A stretch of DNA of 64,000 nt, taken from positions 558,001 through 622,000 of the forward strand of contig NZ_JAMTCJ010000003.1 in the NCBI RefSeq assembly GCF_024171815.1. The letters run 5' to 3'. Below the pieces are notes generated by a model. The model did not search any database and was not told where the DNA came from. It saw only the letters and a list, made by a program, of their open reading frames with translations. The translations under genes and the position numbers were made by a program. This DNA comes from Williamsia maris. GTDB lineage: Bacteria > Actinomycetota > Actinomycetes > Mycobacteriales > Mycobacteriaceae. Shown in pieces: positions 43,733 through 53,283 of the stretch. The number at the start of each line of letters is the position of its first letter. Positions within the stretch are counted from its first letter, which is position 1.

Positions 43733-45100
43733 ATGTCCACACACACCGAGCCTCGCGATACCTCCGCGGTCGGCAAGAACCCCCCGAAAACGAACGCGAT
43801 CGGCGCCGCCATGCGGGTCCTGTCCGTTCTCGCCGGATCTGACATCGCCGAGCGCTTCGGTCTGCGCGAGCCGATCAATCGCGTCGCCTTCCAGGGCACC
43901 AAGAGTGGTTTCCAGACCCTCGGCGCCGCGAATCGCGCGTTCAAGGCCGTGCAGGGTGGCGGTTCACCCAAACGGCTGAGCACCCCGGGCAAGGACTACT
44001 TCAACATCGCGCCGGACGACGAGCAGAAGATGATCGCGGACACCGCGCGTGAGTTCTCCGAGGAGATCCTCCGGCCGGCCGCGCACGACGCCGACGAGGC
44101 CGCCGTCGCTCCCGAGGAGCTGCTGACCCGCTTCGCCGAGCTCGGTATCACCACCATCAACGTCCCCGAGGAGTTCGACGGCGCGGCCACCGAGCGCGGC
44201 GTCGTCACCAACGGACTCGTGGCCGAGGCAATGGCCTTCGGCGACATGGGGTTGGCCCTCCCGTTGCTCGCACCCAGCGGCGTCGCGACCACCCTGACCC
44301 AGTACGGCAGCGACGCACAGCAGAAGACCTACCTCCCGGATTACGCCGGCGAGCAGGTCCCGCAGTCGGCCGTCGTCATCGCGGAGCCGCGCGCACTGTT
44401 CGACGCGTTCGACATCAAGACCCGCGCGAGCCGCTCCCCGAGCGGCTACAAACTCGACGGCGTGAAGTCGTTCGTCCCGGCCGCCGGGTCGTCGGAACTG
44501 TTCATCGTCGGCGCACAGCTCGACGGCCGTCCCGCCCTGTTCATCGTCGAGTCCGACACCGACGGTCTGGTCGTCGAGGCCGACCCCGGCATGGGCGTCC
44601 GCGCCGCCGGGATGGGTCGCCTGCTCCTCAACGGGGTGTCGGTGCCCAAGTCGGCGCTGCTCGGCGAGGAAGAGGGCGACGCCGCCTTCGCCGCCTACCG
44701 CGATGTCGTCCGCCTGTCCCGGCTCGGCTGGTCGTCGCTGGCCGTGGGCACCTCGCAGGCCGTGCTCGACTACGTGGTCCCCTACGTCAACGACCGCGTC
44801 GCCTTCGGTGAGCCGATCTCCAACCGTCAGGGCGTGGCGTTCCCGGTCGCCGTGATGGCCACCGAGCTCGACGCCTTGCGCCTGGTCACCCAGCGCGGTA
44901 CATCGCGCGCCGAGCAGGGCCTCTCCTTCGCCCGCGAGGCCGCACTGGCCCGGAAGCTGGTCTCCGACAAGGGCATGCAGATCGGTTCCGACGGAGTACA
45001 GCTCCTCGGCGGACACGGCTTCACCAAGGAGCACCCCGTCGAGCGGTGGTACCGCGACCTGCGCGCCGCCTCCATCGGCGAGGGCATCGTCGTTCTCTAG
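43733..45100 (+). CDS. Acyl-CoA dehydrogenase family protein (first of a tandem pair)
   Basis: This 455-residue flavoprotein of the acyl-CoA dehydrogenase family has an N-terminal extension of about 85 residues before the usual fold. Recognisable blocks are FAELGITTINVPEEFDGAA, PQSAVVIAEP, AVLDYVVPYVNDRVAFGEPISNRQGVAFPVA and GSDGVQLLGGHGFTKEHPVERWYRDLRA. The catalytic glutamate position cannot be fixed by eye. It lies 44 bases upstream of a second family member. Both probably act on one fatty acyl-CoA or sterol-derived substrate, perhaps as a heteromer. Confidence 0.92.
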   Translation: MSTHTEPRDTSAVGKNPPKTNAIGAAMRVLSVLAGSDIAERFGLREPINRVAFQGTKSGFQTLGAANRAFKAVQGGGSPKRLSTPGKDYFNIAPDDEQKMIADTAREFSEEILRPAAHDADEAAVAPEELLTRFAELGITTINVPEEFDGAATERGVVTNGLVAEAMAFGDMGLALPLLAPSGVATTLTQYGSDAQQKTYLPDYAGEQVPQSAVVIAEPRALFDAFDIKTRASRSPSGYKLDGVKSFVPAAGSSELFIVGAQLDGRPALFIVESDTDGLVVEADPGMGVRAAGMGRLLLNGVSVPKSALLGEEEGDAAFAAYRDVVRLSRLGWSSLAVGTSQAVLDYVVPYVNDRVAFGEPISNRQGVAFPVAVMATELDALRLVTQRGTSRAEQGLSFAREAALARKLVSDKGMQIGSDGVQLLGGHGFTKEHPVERWYRDLRAASIGEGIVVL

Positions 45101-45144
45101 TCACCTGATCCACATCCCAGCTCTCACCTCGAAAAGAGAAGACC

Positions 45145-46362
45145 ATGGCAATCAATCTGGAACTGCCCAAGAAGCTCCTGGTGACCGTCGATCAGGCGCA
45201 CCAGGCGGCGGCGAACATCTTCCGGCCCGTCTCCCGCAAGTACGACCAGCGCGAGCACGACTACCCGATCGAACTCGACACCCTCGCCAGCCTCTACGAC
45301 GGTCTCACCGAGACCGGTCAGGCCGGCGCCGGTGCCGACGCGGGACGTGCACATCCCGAAAAGGAACTGCCCAAGGGCGCTGTCGCCAACGGCGGCAACA
45401 TGCAGGCCTGCCTCAACGTCCTCGAGACGTCGTGGGGCGACGTGGGTCTCGTGCTCAGCATGCCGTTCCAGGGACTGGGCAATGCGGCGATCTCCGCGGT
45501 CGCGACCGACGAGCAGCTCAAGAGCTTCGGCAAGGTGTGGGCCGCGATGGCCATCACCGAGCCCGGCTTCGGCTCCGACTCGGCGGCGGTCTCGACCACC
45601 GCCGTGCTCGACGGCGACGACTACATCATCAACGGCGAGAAGATCTATGTGACCGCCGGTTCGCGCGCCACCCACATCGTGGTGTGGGCGACCGTGGACA
45701 AGACCGCGGGCCGCGCCGCGATCAAGAGCTTCGTGGTCCCCCGTGAGCACCCCGGTGTGACCATCGAGCGTCTCGAGCACAAGCTGGGCATCAAGGTCTC
45801 CGACACCGCGCAGATCCGTTTCGAGAACTGCCGCATCCCGAAGGAGAACCTTCTCGGTTCGCCCGAGGTGGACACCAAGAAGGGGTTCGGCGGCGTCATG
45901 CAGACGTTCGACAACACCCGTCCGATGGTGGCCGCCATGGCCGTGGGTGTGACCCGCGCGGCACTCGAGGAGATCCGTCGCGTGCTCGAGGAGGCGGGGG
46001 TCGTGATCGACTACGACAAGCCCGCCCACACGCAGCACGCCGCGGCCGCCGAGTTCATCCGTCTCGAGTCCGACTACGAGGGGGCCTACCTGCTGATGCT
46101 CCGTGCCGCCTGGATGGCCGACAACAAGCAGCCGAACTCCAAGGAGGCGTCGATGTCGAAGGCCAAGGCCGGACGCACCGTCGTCGATGTCACCACCCGC
46201 GCGGTGGAGCTCGCAGGCACCTTGGGCTACTCCGAGCACCTGCTGCTCGAGAAGTGGGCGCGTGACTCGAAGATCCTCGACATCTTCGAGGGCACCCAGC
46301 AGATCCAGAACCTGGTCATCGCCCGTCGGGTCCTGAACAAGAGCAGCTCCGAACTGAAGTAG
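45145..46362 (+). CDS. Acyl-CoA dehydrogenase family protein (second of a tandem pair)
   Basis: This 405-residue protein has the standard family blocks: WAAMAITEPGFGSDSAAVSTTAVLDGDDYIINGEKIYVTAGSRA, then IKVSDTAQIRFENCRIPKENLLG and the C-terminal SEHLLLEKWARDSKILDIFEGTQQIQNLVIARRVL. IFEGTQQIQ is the FAD/subunit motif near the catalytic region. It is cotranscribed with the preceding dehydrogenase and ends at a strong terminator. The physiological substrate is unknown. Confidence 0.94.
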   Translation: MAINLELPKKLLVTVDQAHQAAANIFRPVSRKYDQREHDYPIELDTLASLYDGLTETGQAGAGADAGRAHPEKELPKGAVANGGNMQACLNVLETSWGDVGLVLSMPFQGLGNAAISAVATDEQLKSFGKVWAAMAITEPGFGSDSAAVSTTAVLDGDDYIINGEKIYVTAGSRATHIVVWATVDKTAGRAAIKSFVVPREHPGVTIERLEHKLGIKVSDTAQIRFENCRIPKENLLGSPEVDTKKGFGGVMQTFDNTRPMVAAMAVGVTRAALEEIRRVLEEAGVVIDYDKPAHTQHAAAAEFIRLESDYEGAYLLMLRAAWMADNKQPNSKEASMSKAKAGRTVVDVTTRAVELAGTLGYSEHLLLEKWARDSKILDIFEGTQQIQNLVIARRVLNKSSSELK

Positions 46363-46384
46363 GCTGCGAACACGAGTTGCCGAG

Positions 46385-46418
46385 AGGCCCGGGTACACCG
46401 AGGGGTGTGCCCGGGCCT
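46385..46418 (+). terminator. Terminator after the acyl-CoA dehydrogenase operon
   Basis: The arms AGGCCCGGGTACACC and GGTGTGCCCGGGCCT pair with one mismatch around GAGG, followed by TTTCGGTTTCC. The convergent MFS gene ends 44 bases further on, so the hairpin may serve both. Confidence 0.85.
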
Positions 46419-46461
46419 TTCGGTTTCCTCGTGTCGGTCGGTCAGTGGCGTTCGACGGGCG

Positions 46462-47955
46462 TCAGGCCACCTCGGAGCCCACCGCGACCATCTCCGGGGT
46501 GTCGGCGGGCGCGGATTGCGGGTGCCGACGCTCGCCCTGGGTGAGCGCCATCAGCACCATCCCGACCCCGAGGAGGATCGTCGAGGCCCAGAAGGTCTCC
46601 TGCACGCCGACGGTGAACGAGTGCAGCTCGCTGCCACCGGCCGCACGGCTGGCCGACCCGAAGATCGTCACCAGGATCGCCAGCCCCAGCGTCCCGCCGA
46701 GCTGCTGCATCGTGTTGACCATGCCCGACGCCGCACCGGCGTCCTCGGGTGCGACACCCCGCAGCGCGGCGGTGGTCAGCGACAGGAACGACGTGCCGCC
46801 GCCCAGTCCGATCAGCACCATCGGTCCGACCAACTCCGCGTAGCTCGATCCCTGATGGATCTGGGTCAGCCACGCCATCCCCGCCATCGCGGCGCCGAAT
46901 CCGACGAGCAGCAAGGTCCGCGGACTGAAGTGCACCGACGCGTAGCGGGCGGAGAACTGGGTCGCGATGAACGTCGACGCGGTCATCGGCAGATAGGCCA
47001 GGCCGGTCTGCAGCGGGCCGTAACCCAGGACGTCCTGCAGGAACTGCGTCAGGAAGAACATCATGCCCATGAACCCGGCCACCATCACCAGACGCCCGGC
47101 GTAGGCCGACGCACGGGGAACGCTGGCGAACAGCCGCAGTGGTGTGATCGGTTGTGCCGCACGACTCTCGGCGAAAACGAAGGCCGCGAGCAGCACCACT
47201 CCCACGGCCAGCGACACCAGCGTCGTCGGCGACGACCAGCCCCGCTCGGCCGCACTGACCAGTCCGTAGACCAAGGCACCGATCCCGACCGTCGAGTACA
47301 GCGCACCCTGCAGGTCGAACTGTTTGCGACTGCGCGCGGTGGCGGGCAACGACACCGCGCCGGCGATCAGGACCAGGATCCCGATGGGGACGTTGACGAA
47401 CAGCACCCAGCGCCAATCCAGCCACTGGGTGAGTGCACCGCCGAGCACCAGGCCGATCGAGAACCCGCCGATGGACACGGCGGTGAACAGGCCCAGGGCC
47501 CGATTGCGTTCGCGCCCTTCGGGAAAGCGCGTCATGAGCAACGCCAGCGCGGCCGGTGCGGCAACCGCGGCGCCGACGCCCTGCAGAGCACGTGCGGCGA
47601 GGAGTTCGACGCCGTCGGTGGCGAACCCTCCCGCCATGGACGCCACCACGAACAACGCCAGCCCGGCCAGGAACGTCCGACGACGTCCCAGGATGTCGCC
47701 CATCCGGGCGCCCAACAGCAGCAGGCCACCGAAGGTCAGGGTGTAGGCGTTGAGAACCCACGACAGCGATGTCGACGAGAAGCCCAGTGCGCGTTGGATG
47801 TCCGGCAGGGCGACGTTCACGATGGTGGCGTCGACGACCACCATCAACTGGCAGCCGAGCACGCTGATGAGCACCAGGGTGCCGAGATGGTCTCGGAGTC
47901 GGTCCGACCAACGGCGCGGTGACGCCGTCTCGCGGACGGAATGGATGAAAGACAT
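46462..47955 (-). CDS. MFS drug exporter, DHA2 (14-TM) family
   Basis: This 497-residue membrane protein has the DHA2 signatures. SWVLNAYTLTFGGLLLLGARMGDILGRRR is motif A-like, ALQGVGAAVAAPAALALLMTRFPEGRERNRALGLF is motif B/C-like, and WRWVLFVNVPIGILVL is the third. The QacA/EmrB-type helices follow. It should export drugs or toxic metabolites by proton antiport. It is divergent from a TetR gene with palindromes between them, the usual arrangement for a self-regulated exporter. Confidence 0.92.
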   Translation of the reverse strand: MSFIHSVRETASPRRWSDRLRDHLGTLVLISVLGCQLMVVVDATIVNVALPDIQRALGFSSTSLSWVLNAYTLTFGGLLLLGARMGDILGRRRTFLAGLALFVVASMAGGFATDGVELLAARALQGVGAAVAAPAALALLMTRFPEGRERNRALGLFTAVSIGGFSIGLVLGGALTQWLDWRWVLFVNVPIGILVLIAGAVSLPATARSRKQFDLQGALYSTVGIGALVYGLVSAAERGWSSPTTLVSLAVGVVLLAAFVFAESRAAQPITPLRLFASVPRASAYAGRLVMVAGFMGMMFFLTQFLQDVLGYGPLQTGLAYLPMTASTFIATQFSARYASVHFSPRTLLLVGFGAAMAGMAWLTQIHQGSSYAELVGPMVLIGLGGGTSFLSLTTAALRGVAPEDAGAASGMVNTMQQLGGTLGLAILVTIFGSASRAAGGSELHSFTVGVQETFWASTILLGVGMVLMALTQGERRHPQSAPADTPEMVAVGSEVA

Positions 47956-48006
47956 GTGTGGTCTCCCTCAGGGGTTGGAGTACACTCGAGCGCGAAACGG
48001 AAGCTT

Positions 48007-48036
48007 CCTCCGGATACGATACGGAGGGACCCTCCG
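48007..48036. promoter_or_regulatory. TetR-type operators between the exporter and its regulator
   Basis: Two overlapping dyads are visible. The first is CCTCCG-GATACGATA-CGGAGG (48007-48027); the second is CGGAGGG-A-CCCTCCG (48022-48036), which is perfect. They lie between the divergent MFS and TetR starts. Another short palindrome, GGAAGCTTCC, ends at 48008. Confidence 0.65.
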
Positions 48037-48082
48037 CTTTGCAACCTATTTTCGACCCTGCCGTTCTCACCGAGGAGGACTG

Positions 48083-48655
48083 GTGACCAAGGCCACCGAG
48101 CGCGCACCCCGCGCCGACGCCGTCCGCAACCGCGACAAGCTGGTCACGGCCGCGCGGACGGTGTTCGCCGAATCGGGTGTGGATGCGCCGCTCGACCGGA
48201 TCGCCACCGACGCCGGCGTGGGCATCGGCACCCTGTATCGCAACTTCCCCAGCCGCGAGGCACTCATCGAGGCCGTCTACCGCAGCCAGTCCGAGGAGAT
48301 CGTGACCAACGGGCGGCGCTTCGGCGAGACGTTGCCGCCCGATGACGCACTCGTCGCGGTGTTCGGCGAGTATCTGCGGACCGCCGCGTCCAAGCGCGGG
48401 ATGAAAGAGGTCATCCTGGCCGAGCTCGGCGCCGAGGCGCCGGTGTTCGTCGACTCCCGCGCGGCGTCGCAGGAGATGATCGGCGCGATTCTGTCTGTCG
48501 GCCAAAACCAGGGGATGTTCCGTCTGGACGTCACCGCCGCCGACGTGTTCCGTCTCATCGGCGGGCTGTCGATGACGTGCCACATGAACATGAACCCGGC
48601 CGACAGTGCGCCACTCGTCCGCGTGGTCATCGACGGACTACGCCGCGTCGACTGA
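48083..48655 (+). CDS. TetR/AcrR family regulator of the adjacent exporter
   Basis: This 190-residue regulator has a typical TetR DNA-binding domain (RDKLVTAARTVFAESGVDAPLDRIATDAGVGIGTLYRNFPSREALIEAVY). Its C-terminal domain resembles the SbtR-like group (HMNMNPADSAPLVRVVIDGL). GTG at 48083 is selected because GAGGAGGA lies upstream at the right spacing. It is divergent from the DHA2 exporter and probably represses it and itself through the palindromes between them. Confidence 0.9.
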   Translation: MTKATERAPRADAVRNRDKLVTAARTVFAESGVDAPLDRIATDAGVGIGTLYRNFPSREALIEAVYRSQSEEIVTNGRRFGETLPPDDALVAVFGEYLRTAASKRGMKEVILAELGAEAPVFVDSRAASQEMIGAILSVGQNQGMFRLDVTAADVFRLIGGLSMTCHMNMNPADSAPLVRVVIDGLRRVD

Positions 48656-49341
<686 letters not shown>

Positions 49342-49390
49342 TCTCAGAGAATCAGGACGCGTAGCCCTCGCGCCCACAGGTTCACGTGGA

Positions 49391-49413
49391 ACCCGCAGCC
49401 ATCGGCTGCGGGT
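49391..49413 (+). terminator. Terminator after the rpf gene
   Basis: The arms ACCCGCAGCC and GGCTGCGGGT pair perfectly around ATC and are followed by TTCGCGC. It stands 50 bases after the rpf stop. Confidence 0.75.
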
Positions 49414-49466
49414 TTCGCGCTGTGTGGCGGAGCGCCAACTGGACAGATTGCGTGCGTTTGAACACT

Positions 49467-49530
49467 ATTGAGGCAGATCCGTTGGATCGCTCAATGACAT
49501 TCGATACTGTCAACGTGGACCGCAGTCCAC
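49467..49530. promoter_or_regulatory. Two dyads upstream of the TetR gene at 49562
   Basis: The first is ATTGAG-GCA-GATCC-GTT-GGATC-G-CTCAAT (49467-49495). The second is GTGGAC-CGCA-GTCCAC (49515-49530), a perfect repeat with 6-base arms. Either could be the operator for autoregulation. Confidence 0.5.
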
Positions 49531-49561
49531 CTTGGGCCGCGTGAGGGTGAGGATCGTTTCA

Positions 49562-50158
49562 ATGAACACACGTCGTGCCACAGTCACGCGCGGAACCGGG
49601 CGTGACGTATTGCTCGACGCAACCCTGCAACTGATCGGTGAGCGGGGGCTGCACGCGATCACGTTGCGTGAGGTCGCCGACGCCGCCGGTCTGTCGCTGG
49701 GATCGACCACCTACCACTTCGCCGATCGCGAGGCACTCATGCTCGCGGCGCTGGGACGCTACGCGGACTCGGTGGTCAGCCGGTGTGACGCCGCCCTGGT
49801 GAAGGCCGAACTCGAGACCGCCTCCCCGCGCGCTCTGATGCGCTCGGTCTTCGAGGACTTCAGCGCCTCGTATTGCGAACCCAACCGGATGCTGGCCCAG
49901 CTGGAGATGTACACCGAGGCCGCCCGCAACCCCGCCGTCGCGGAGATCAGCGCCCGCTGCCTGGCCGCGTACCGCGGACTGTTGCTGCGCGCTTTCGGTA
50001 TCGCCGGTCTCGACGAGGGCGAGGCGAACTCGCGGGTCAACCGCGTACTCGTCTACGCCGACGGCCTGGCCCTGCAGAGCGCCGCCGACGGGACCCCGTG
50101 CGAACTACAGTCGGACGCCTCAGCCGTCCTGTGGGCCCTGGCCACCACACCCCTGTAG
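49562..50158 (+). CDS. TetR/AcrR family regulator
   Basis: This 198-residue regulator has the helix-turn-helix DATLQLIGERGLHAITLREVADAAGLSLGSTTYHFADREALMLAAL. An all-helical ligand-binding domain follows. The start at 49562 is supported by the match to the usual TetR beginning (MNTRRATVTRGTGRDVLLDA) and the GTGAGGGTGAGGATC stretch upstream. The target is not obvious; the convergent MaoC gene and the palindromes upstream of its own start are candidates. Confidence 0.88.
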   Translation: MNTRRATVTRGTGRDVLLDATLQLIGERGLHAITLREVADAAGLSLGSTTYHFADREALMLAALGRYADSVVSRCDAALVKAELETASPRALMRSVFEDFSASYCEPNRMLAQLEMYTEAARNPAVAEISARCLAAYRGLLLRAFGIAGLDEGEANSRVNRVLVYADGLALQSAADGTPCELQSDASAVLWALATTPL

Positions 50159-50235
50159 ACCCACCCACCGCCGCACACGCGTCGAGTGGGCCCATGCGGA
50201 CCACGACTGGGCGGATGCGGCGTCGGCGGTCTGGA

Positions 50236-50694
50236 TCAGAACGCCACGCGCGTGATGGTCTCGGCCACCAACGCCGGCTTGGCGGCATCGCGGACGGTCA
50301 GCGACTGCGTCACGATCATCTCGACCGACCCGTCGGGCTTGGTTGTCGCCTCCGACAACGTCGCCGTCAACTGGACCTCGGAGCCGACGAGGACCGGCGA
50401 CGGGAAGCGGACCTTGTTCGAGCCGTAGTTGATACCCATCTTCGCGTTCTCGATGGAGTAGATCTGCCAGGCGAGCATCGGCACGAGTGACAGCGTCAGG
50501 TAACCGTGCGCGATCGGTCCACCGAACGGGCTCTCGGCGTTCGCCCGCTCGATGTCGACGTGGATCCACTGGTGATCACCGGTCGCCTCGGCGAACTGGT
50601 TCACCCGCTCCTGGGTGATGGTGAGCCACTCGCTCGAGCCGAGGGTCTCGCCCACGGCGGCCAGGATGTCGTCTGCAGATGTGAACGTTCGCAT
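50236..50694 (-). CDS. MaoC family hot-dog hydratase
   Basis: This 152-residue single hot-dog protein of the MaoC/(R)-hydratase type has the catalytic Asp and His in ATGDHQWIHVDIERANAESPFGGPIAHGYLTLSLVP. NYGSNKVRFPSPVLVGSEV follows. It should hydrate trans-2-enoyl-CoA, or dehydrate the 3-hydroxy form, in fatty-acid or related metabolism. It matches the length of the stand-alone enoyl-CoA hydratases of mycobacteria. Confidence 0.93.
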   Translation of the reverse strand: MRTFTSADDILAAVGETLGSSEWLTITQERVNQFAEATGDHQWIHVDIERANAESPFGGPIAHGYLTLSLVPMLAWQIYSIENAKMGINYGSNKVRFPSPVLVGSEVQLTATLSEATTKPDGSVEMIVTQSLTVRDAAKPALVAETITRVAF

Positions 50695-50712
50695 GCCGTC
50701 GAAGCTACCGGT

Positions 50713-51435
50713 CTAGCTGCGTGAGTAGGCGCGAAGTGGGCCCTGCGCGCCGCTGTAGCTGTTCTTGTCGACGGGACCGGTGATCCCGGGGATGCGGGCG
50801 TTGTCGGTGTACTGCCAGAACGTCCACCGACTCCATCCGCCCGGAAGCGCTCCGGGCTGCGCCTTGCCGTTGTAGTCGGCGATCCACAGCGGGTATCCGG
50901 TGAACTGGGTGGTGTTGGCCATCTTGGTCCGCCAGAAGTTCGGATACGTGTAGATGATCGGCGTCCGCCCGGTCAGTGCGCGGACGGTGTCGAGGTACTG
51001 GTGCGTCCAGCCGATCAGGGCCGCGGGCGACAGCCCACCCGACTGTTCGAGGTCGAGGACCGGCGGCATGTCGCCGTAGCCGTTGATCCCGAGGGTGATG
51101 GTCGCGAACAGCGCTGCCTGCGGCGCGGCGGGCAGGCTGGGATCGGCGTAGTGGTACGAGCCGCGGGCCACGCCGGCCAGTCGCATGCCGATCGAGTCGG
51201 GGACGAAGTACGGGTTCACGTACGACAGCCCCTCGGTGGCCTTGACCATCGCGAAGTTCTGGCCGGATGCCTTCACGGCGAACCAGTTGATGAGCTGACC
51301 ACCGTCGTGTTGATGCGACGACACGTCCGGGCCGGTCTCCGCGTTTGCGACGGCTCCCGAGCCCGCCACCAGCGCCAATGCGGTCACCACGGTGGCCGTG
51401 ACACGTCGCCATCGTTGACAAGAGGTCGAAGTCAT
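50713..51435 (-). CDS. Secreted GH25-type lysozyme (muramidase)
   Basis: This 240-residue protein has a signal peptide (residues 1-33, cut near ANAETG). The GH25 fold shows GPDVSSHQHDGGQLINWFAVKASGQNFAMVKATEG, the acidic pair in PPVLDLEQSGG, and PIIYTYPNFW, PLWIADYNG and WTFWQYTDNARIPGI. Such enzymes cut the MurNAc-GlcNAc bond of peptidoglycan. ATG at 51435 is preferred over upstream frames because it begins the signal peptide. Confidence 0.92.
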   Translation of the reverse strand: MTSTSCQRWRRVTATVVTALALVAGSGAVANAETGPDVSSHQHDGGQLINWFAVKASGQNFAMVKATEGLSYVNPYFVPDSIGMRLAGVARGSYHYADPSLPAAPQAALFATITLGINGYGDMPPVLDLEQSGGLSPAALIGWTHQYLDTVRALTGRTPIIYTYPNFWRTKMANTTQFTGYPLWIADYNGKAQPGALPGGWSRWTFWQYTDNARIPGITGPVDKNSYSGAQGPLRAYSRS

Positions 51436-51526
51436 GACGTGACGGTAGGTGCTCGAGTGGGTCCAGGTACAGCTGAGGCGCATTATTCACAGGAGGTTGG
51501 TGTGAACGTTGCCTCCTCGGCTGTCG

Positions 51527-52390
51527 TCAGCCGAGAGGATTACCACCCGGCGCCGAGTCACCCATGTCGGTGATCCGATCCCACTGGGCACGCAGTTCAT
51601 CGACCGACGGGGGCGCATCGAACTGCGCTCCGACGCTGCGGAACAGCTGTGCGCGCTGCACCTGACCGCCGCCGACCTCGAAGATCGAACCGGTGTCGGC
51701 ACACTCCTCGCTCATGAGCGCGACGATGACCGGGGCGACGAACGCGGGCGAGATCTTCTCGAGCATCTCCGCGGGCGCGATGTCCTCGGTCATGCGGGTG
51801 GCCGCGAGCGGCGCGACGGCGTTGGCCGTGATCGAGTACTTCGCGCCCTCGACGGCGAGGGTGTTGATCAGACCGACCAGCCCCATCTTCGCGGCGCCGT
51901 AGTTGGCCTGCCCGAAGTTGCCGTAGAGACCGCTGGTCGATGTCGCCACCACGACGCGGCCGAAGTGCTGCTCGCGGAAGTGCGGCCACGCCGCCCGGGT
52001 GACGTTGTAGCCGCCGTACAGGTGCACCTTGAGCACGGCGTCGAACGCCTCCGCGGTCATCTTGTGGAACGAGCTGTCCCGCAGGATGCCGGCGTTGTTG
52101 ACCACGCCGTGGATCGCGCCGTAGGTGTCCAGCGCGGTGCGGATGAGCGACTCCGCACCCTCGGCCGTGGCGACGGAGTCGTAGTTGGGTACGGCCCGAC
52201 CGCCGTCGGCGATGATCTCCTCGACCACCGCGTCGGCCATCGTCGATCCCGACCCGGAACCGTCCCGCGCGCCGCCGAGGTCGTTGACGACCACGAGCGC
52301 GCCCTCGGCCGCGAGCAGCTTCGCGTACTCGCGACCCAGCCCACCGCCGGCGCCGGTCACCACGACCACTCGATCCTCGACACCACTCAT
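51527..52390 (-). CDS. SDR family oxidoreductase, (3R)-hydroxyacyl-CoA dehydrogenase-like
   Basis: This 287-residue SDR has VVVTGAGGGLGREYAKLLAAEGALVVVNDLGGARDGSG, a pattern typical of the peroxisomal multifunctional enzyme 2/HSD17B4 group. VVNNAGILRDSSFHKMT and the catalytic Ser-Tyr-Lys in STSGLYGNFGQANYGAAKMG follow. It probably oxidises (3R)-hydroxyacyl-CoA or a steroid/bile-type substrate. ATG at 52390 has GAGAG upstream. The MaoC hydratase 0.8 kb away could supply its substrate. Confidence 0.9.
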   Translation of the reverse strand: MSGVEDRVVVVTGAGGGLGREYAKLLAAEGALVVVNDLGGARDGSGSGSTMADAVVEEIIADGGRAVPNYDSVATAEGAESLIRTALDTYGAIHGVVNNAGILRDSSFHKMTAEAFDAVLKVHLYGGYNVTRAAWPHFREQHFGRVVVATSTSGLYGNFGQANYGAAKMGLVGLINTLAVEGAKYSITANAVAPLAATRMTEDIAPAEMLEKISPAFVAPVIVALMSEECADTGSIFEVGGGQVQRAQLFRSVGAQFDAPPSVDELRAQWDRITDMGDSAPGGNPLG

Positions 52391-52492
52391 CCGCACTCTC
52401 CCTGTTCGGCTCGGCCGCGAGATCCGCCACTCACGGCCCTGCACTGTGTTCTACCGCACGTCGCCGGACGGGCCCGGCCTAGGCTCGCGTGC

Positions 52493-53119
52493 ATGCGGCT
52501 CTACCTCTCGTCCATGGGCGTGGGCGACCACCCCGAACGGCTCGTCGAGGTCCTCGGCGCCGGCGCGTCCGTCGGCGTCGTGCTCAACGCGGTCGACGAC
52601 CGACCCCACGCCGAGACGCAGATGGCCTGGGAGGTCGAACGCGACGAACTCGACCACCTCGGCCTGCGCCCCGAACGACTCGACCTGCGCACCGACACCG
52701 ACGTCGAACGACTGCGCACGATCGACGCGCTGTGGGTGCGTGGCGGCAACACCTTCGTCCTGCGCGCGGCGATGGCCAGGTCAGGGGCCGATGACCTCAT
52801 CACCGGACGCATCCTCGACTCGTCGCTCGCCTACGCCGGATACAGCGCGGGAGCGGCCGTCCTGTGCGCCGATCTGAGCCTGATCGCCGAGATCGACGAC
52901 CCCCGGGCGGCCGGGCCGGACCCGTTGACGACCGGACTGGGGATCCTGGACCGCCCGCTGATCCCCCATGTGGGGACGACGGCATTCGACGAGGGCCGCC
53001 TGTGCACCGCGCTACACGACCGACTCACCTCCGACGGCGTGGCGCATCACGCCCTGCGCGACGGCGACGCACTGGCGACCGTCGCGGGGCCATTGCTCCC
53101 GATTCCGCGACGCCCGTAG
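52493..53119 (+). CDS. Peptidase E (S51)-like protein
   Basis: This 208-residue class I glutamine amidotransferase-like protein of the peptidase S51 group begins MRLYLSSMGVGDHPERL. It has ALWVRGGNTFVLRAAM and the serine nucleophile elbow YAGYSAGAAVLCADL, then TTGLGILDRPLIPHVG. Family members cleave Asp-X dipeptides or cyanophycin-like substrates; the true substrate is unknown. It is divergent from the SDR gene. Confidence 0.85.
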   Translation: MRLYLSSMGVGDHPERLVEVLGAGASVGVVLNAVDDRPHAETQMAWEVERDELDHLGLRPERLDLRTDTDVERLRTIDALWVRGGNTFVLRAAMARSGADDLITGRILDSSLAYAGYSAGAAVLCADLSLIAEIDDPRAAGPDPLTTGLGILDRPLIPHVGTTAFDEGRLCTALHDRLTSDGVAHHALRDGDALATVAGPLLPIPRRP

Positions 53120-53250
53120 GCGATCTGGACACCCCTCTGCGAGATACACGCGCGTACCGCAGGTCAGAGCGTCGACGGACGGGCAGCGAGTCCCCGACTG
53201 ACGGTTTACAAGCGTGCACCGAGCCCGTACCGTGACAATGAACGTTGACT

Positions 53251-53264
53251 ACAACGAGTGTTGT
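53251..53264. promoter_or_regulatory. Inverted repeat upstream of the AurF-like gene
   Basis: ACAAC-GAGT-GTTGT is a 5-base inverted repeat embedded in a longer loose dyad (TTGACTACAAC/GTTGTCAGA). It lies 20 bases before the ATG and just ahead of GGAGGT, so a bound repressor would block transcription. Confidence 0.45.
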
Positions 53265-53283
53265 CAGATTACGGAGGTGTGCG

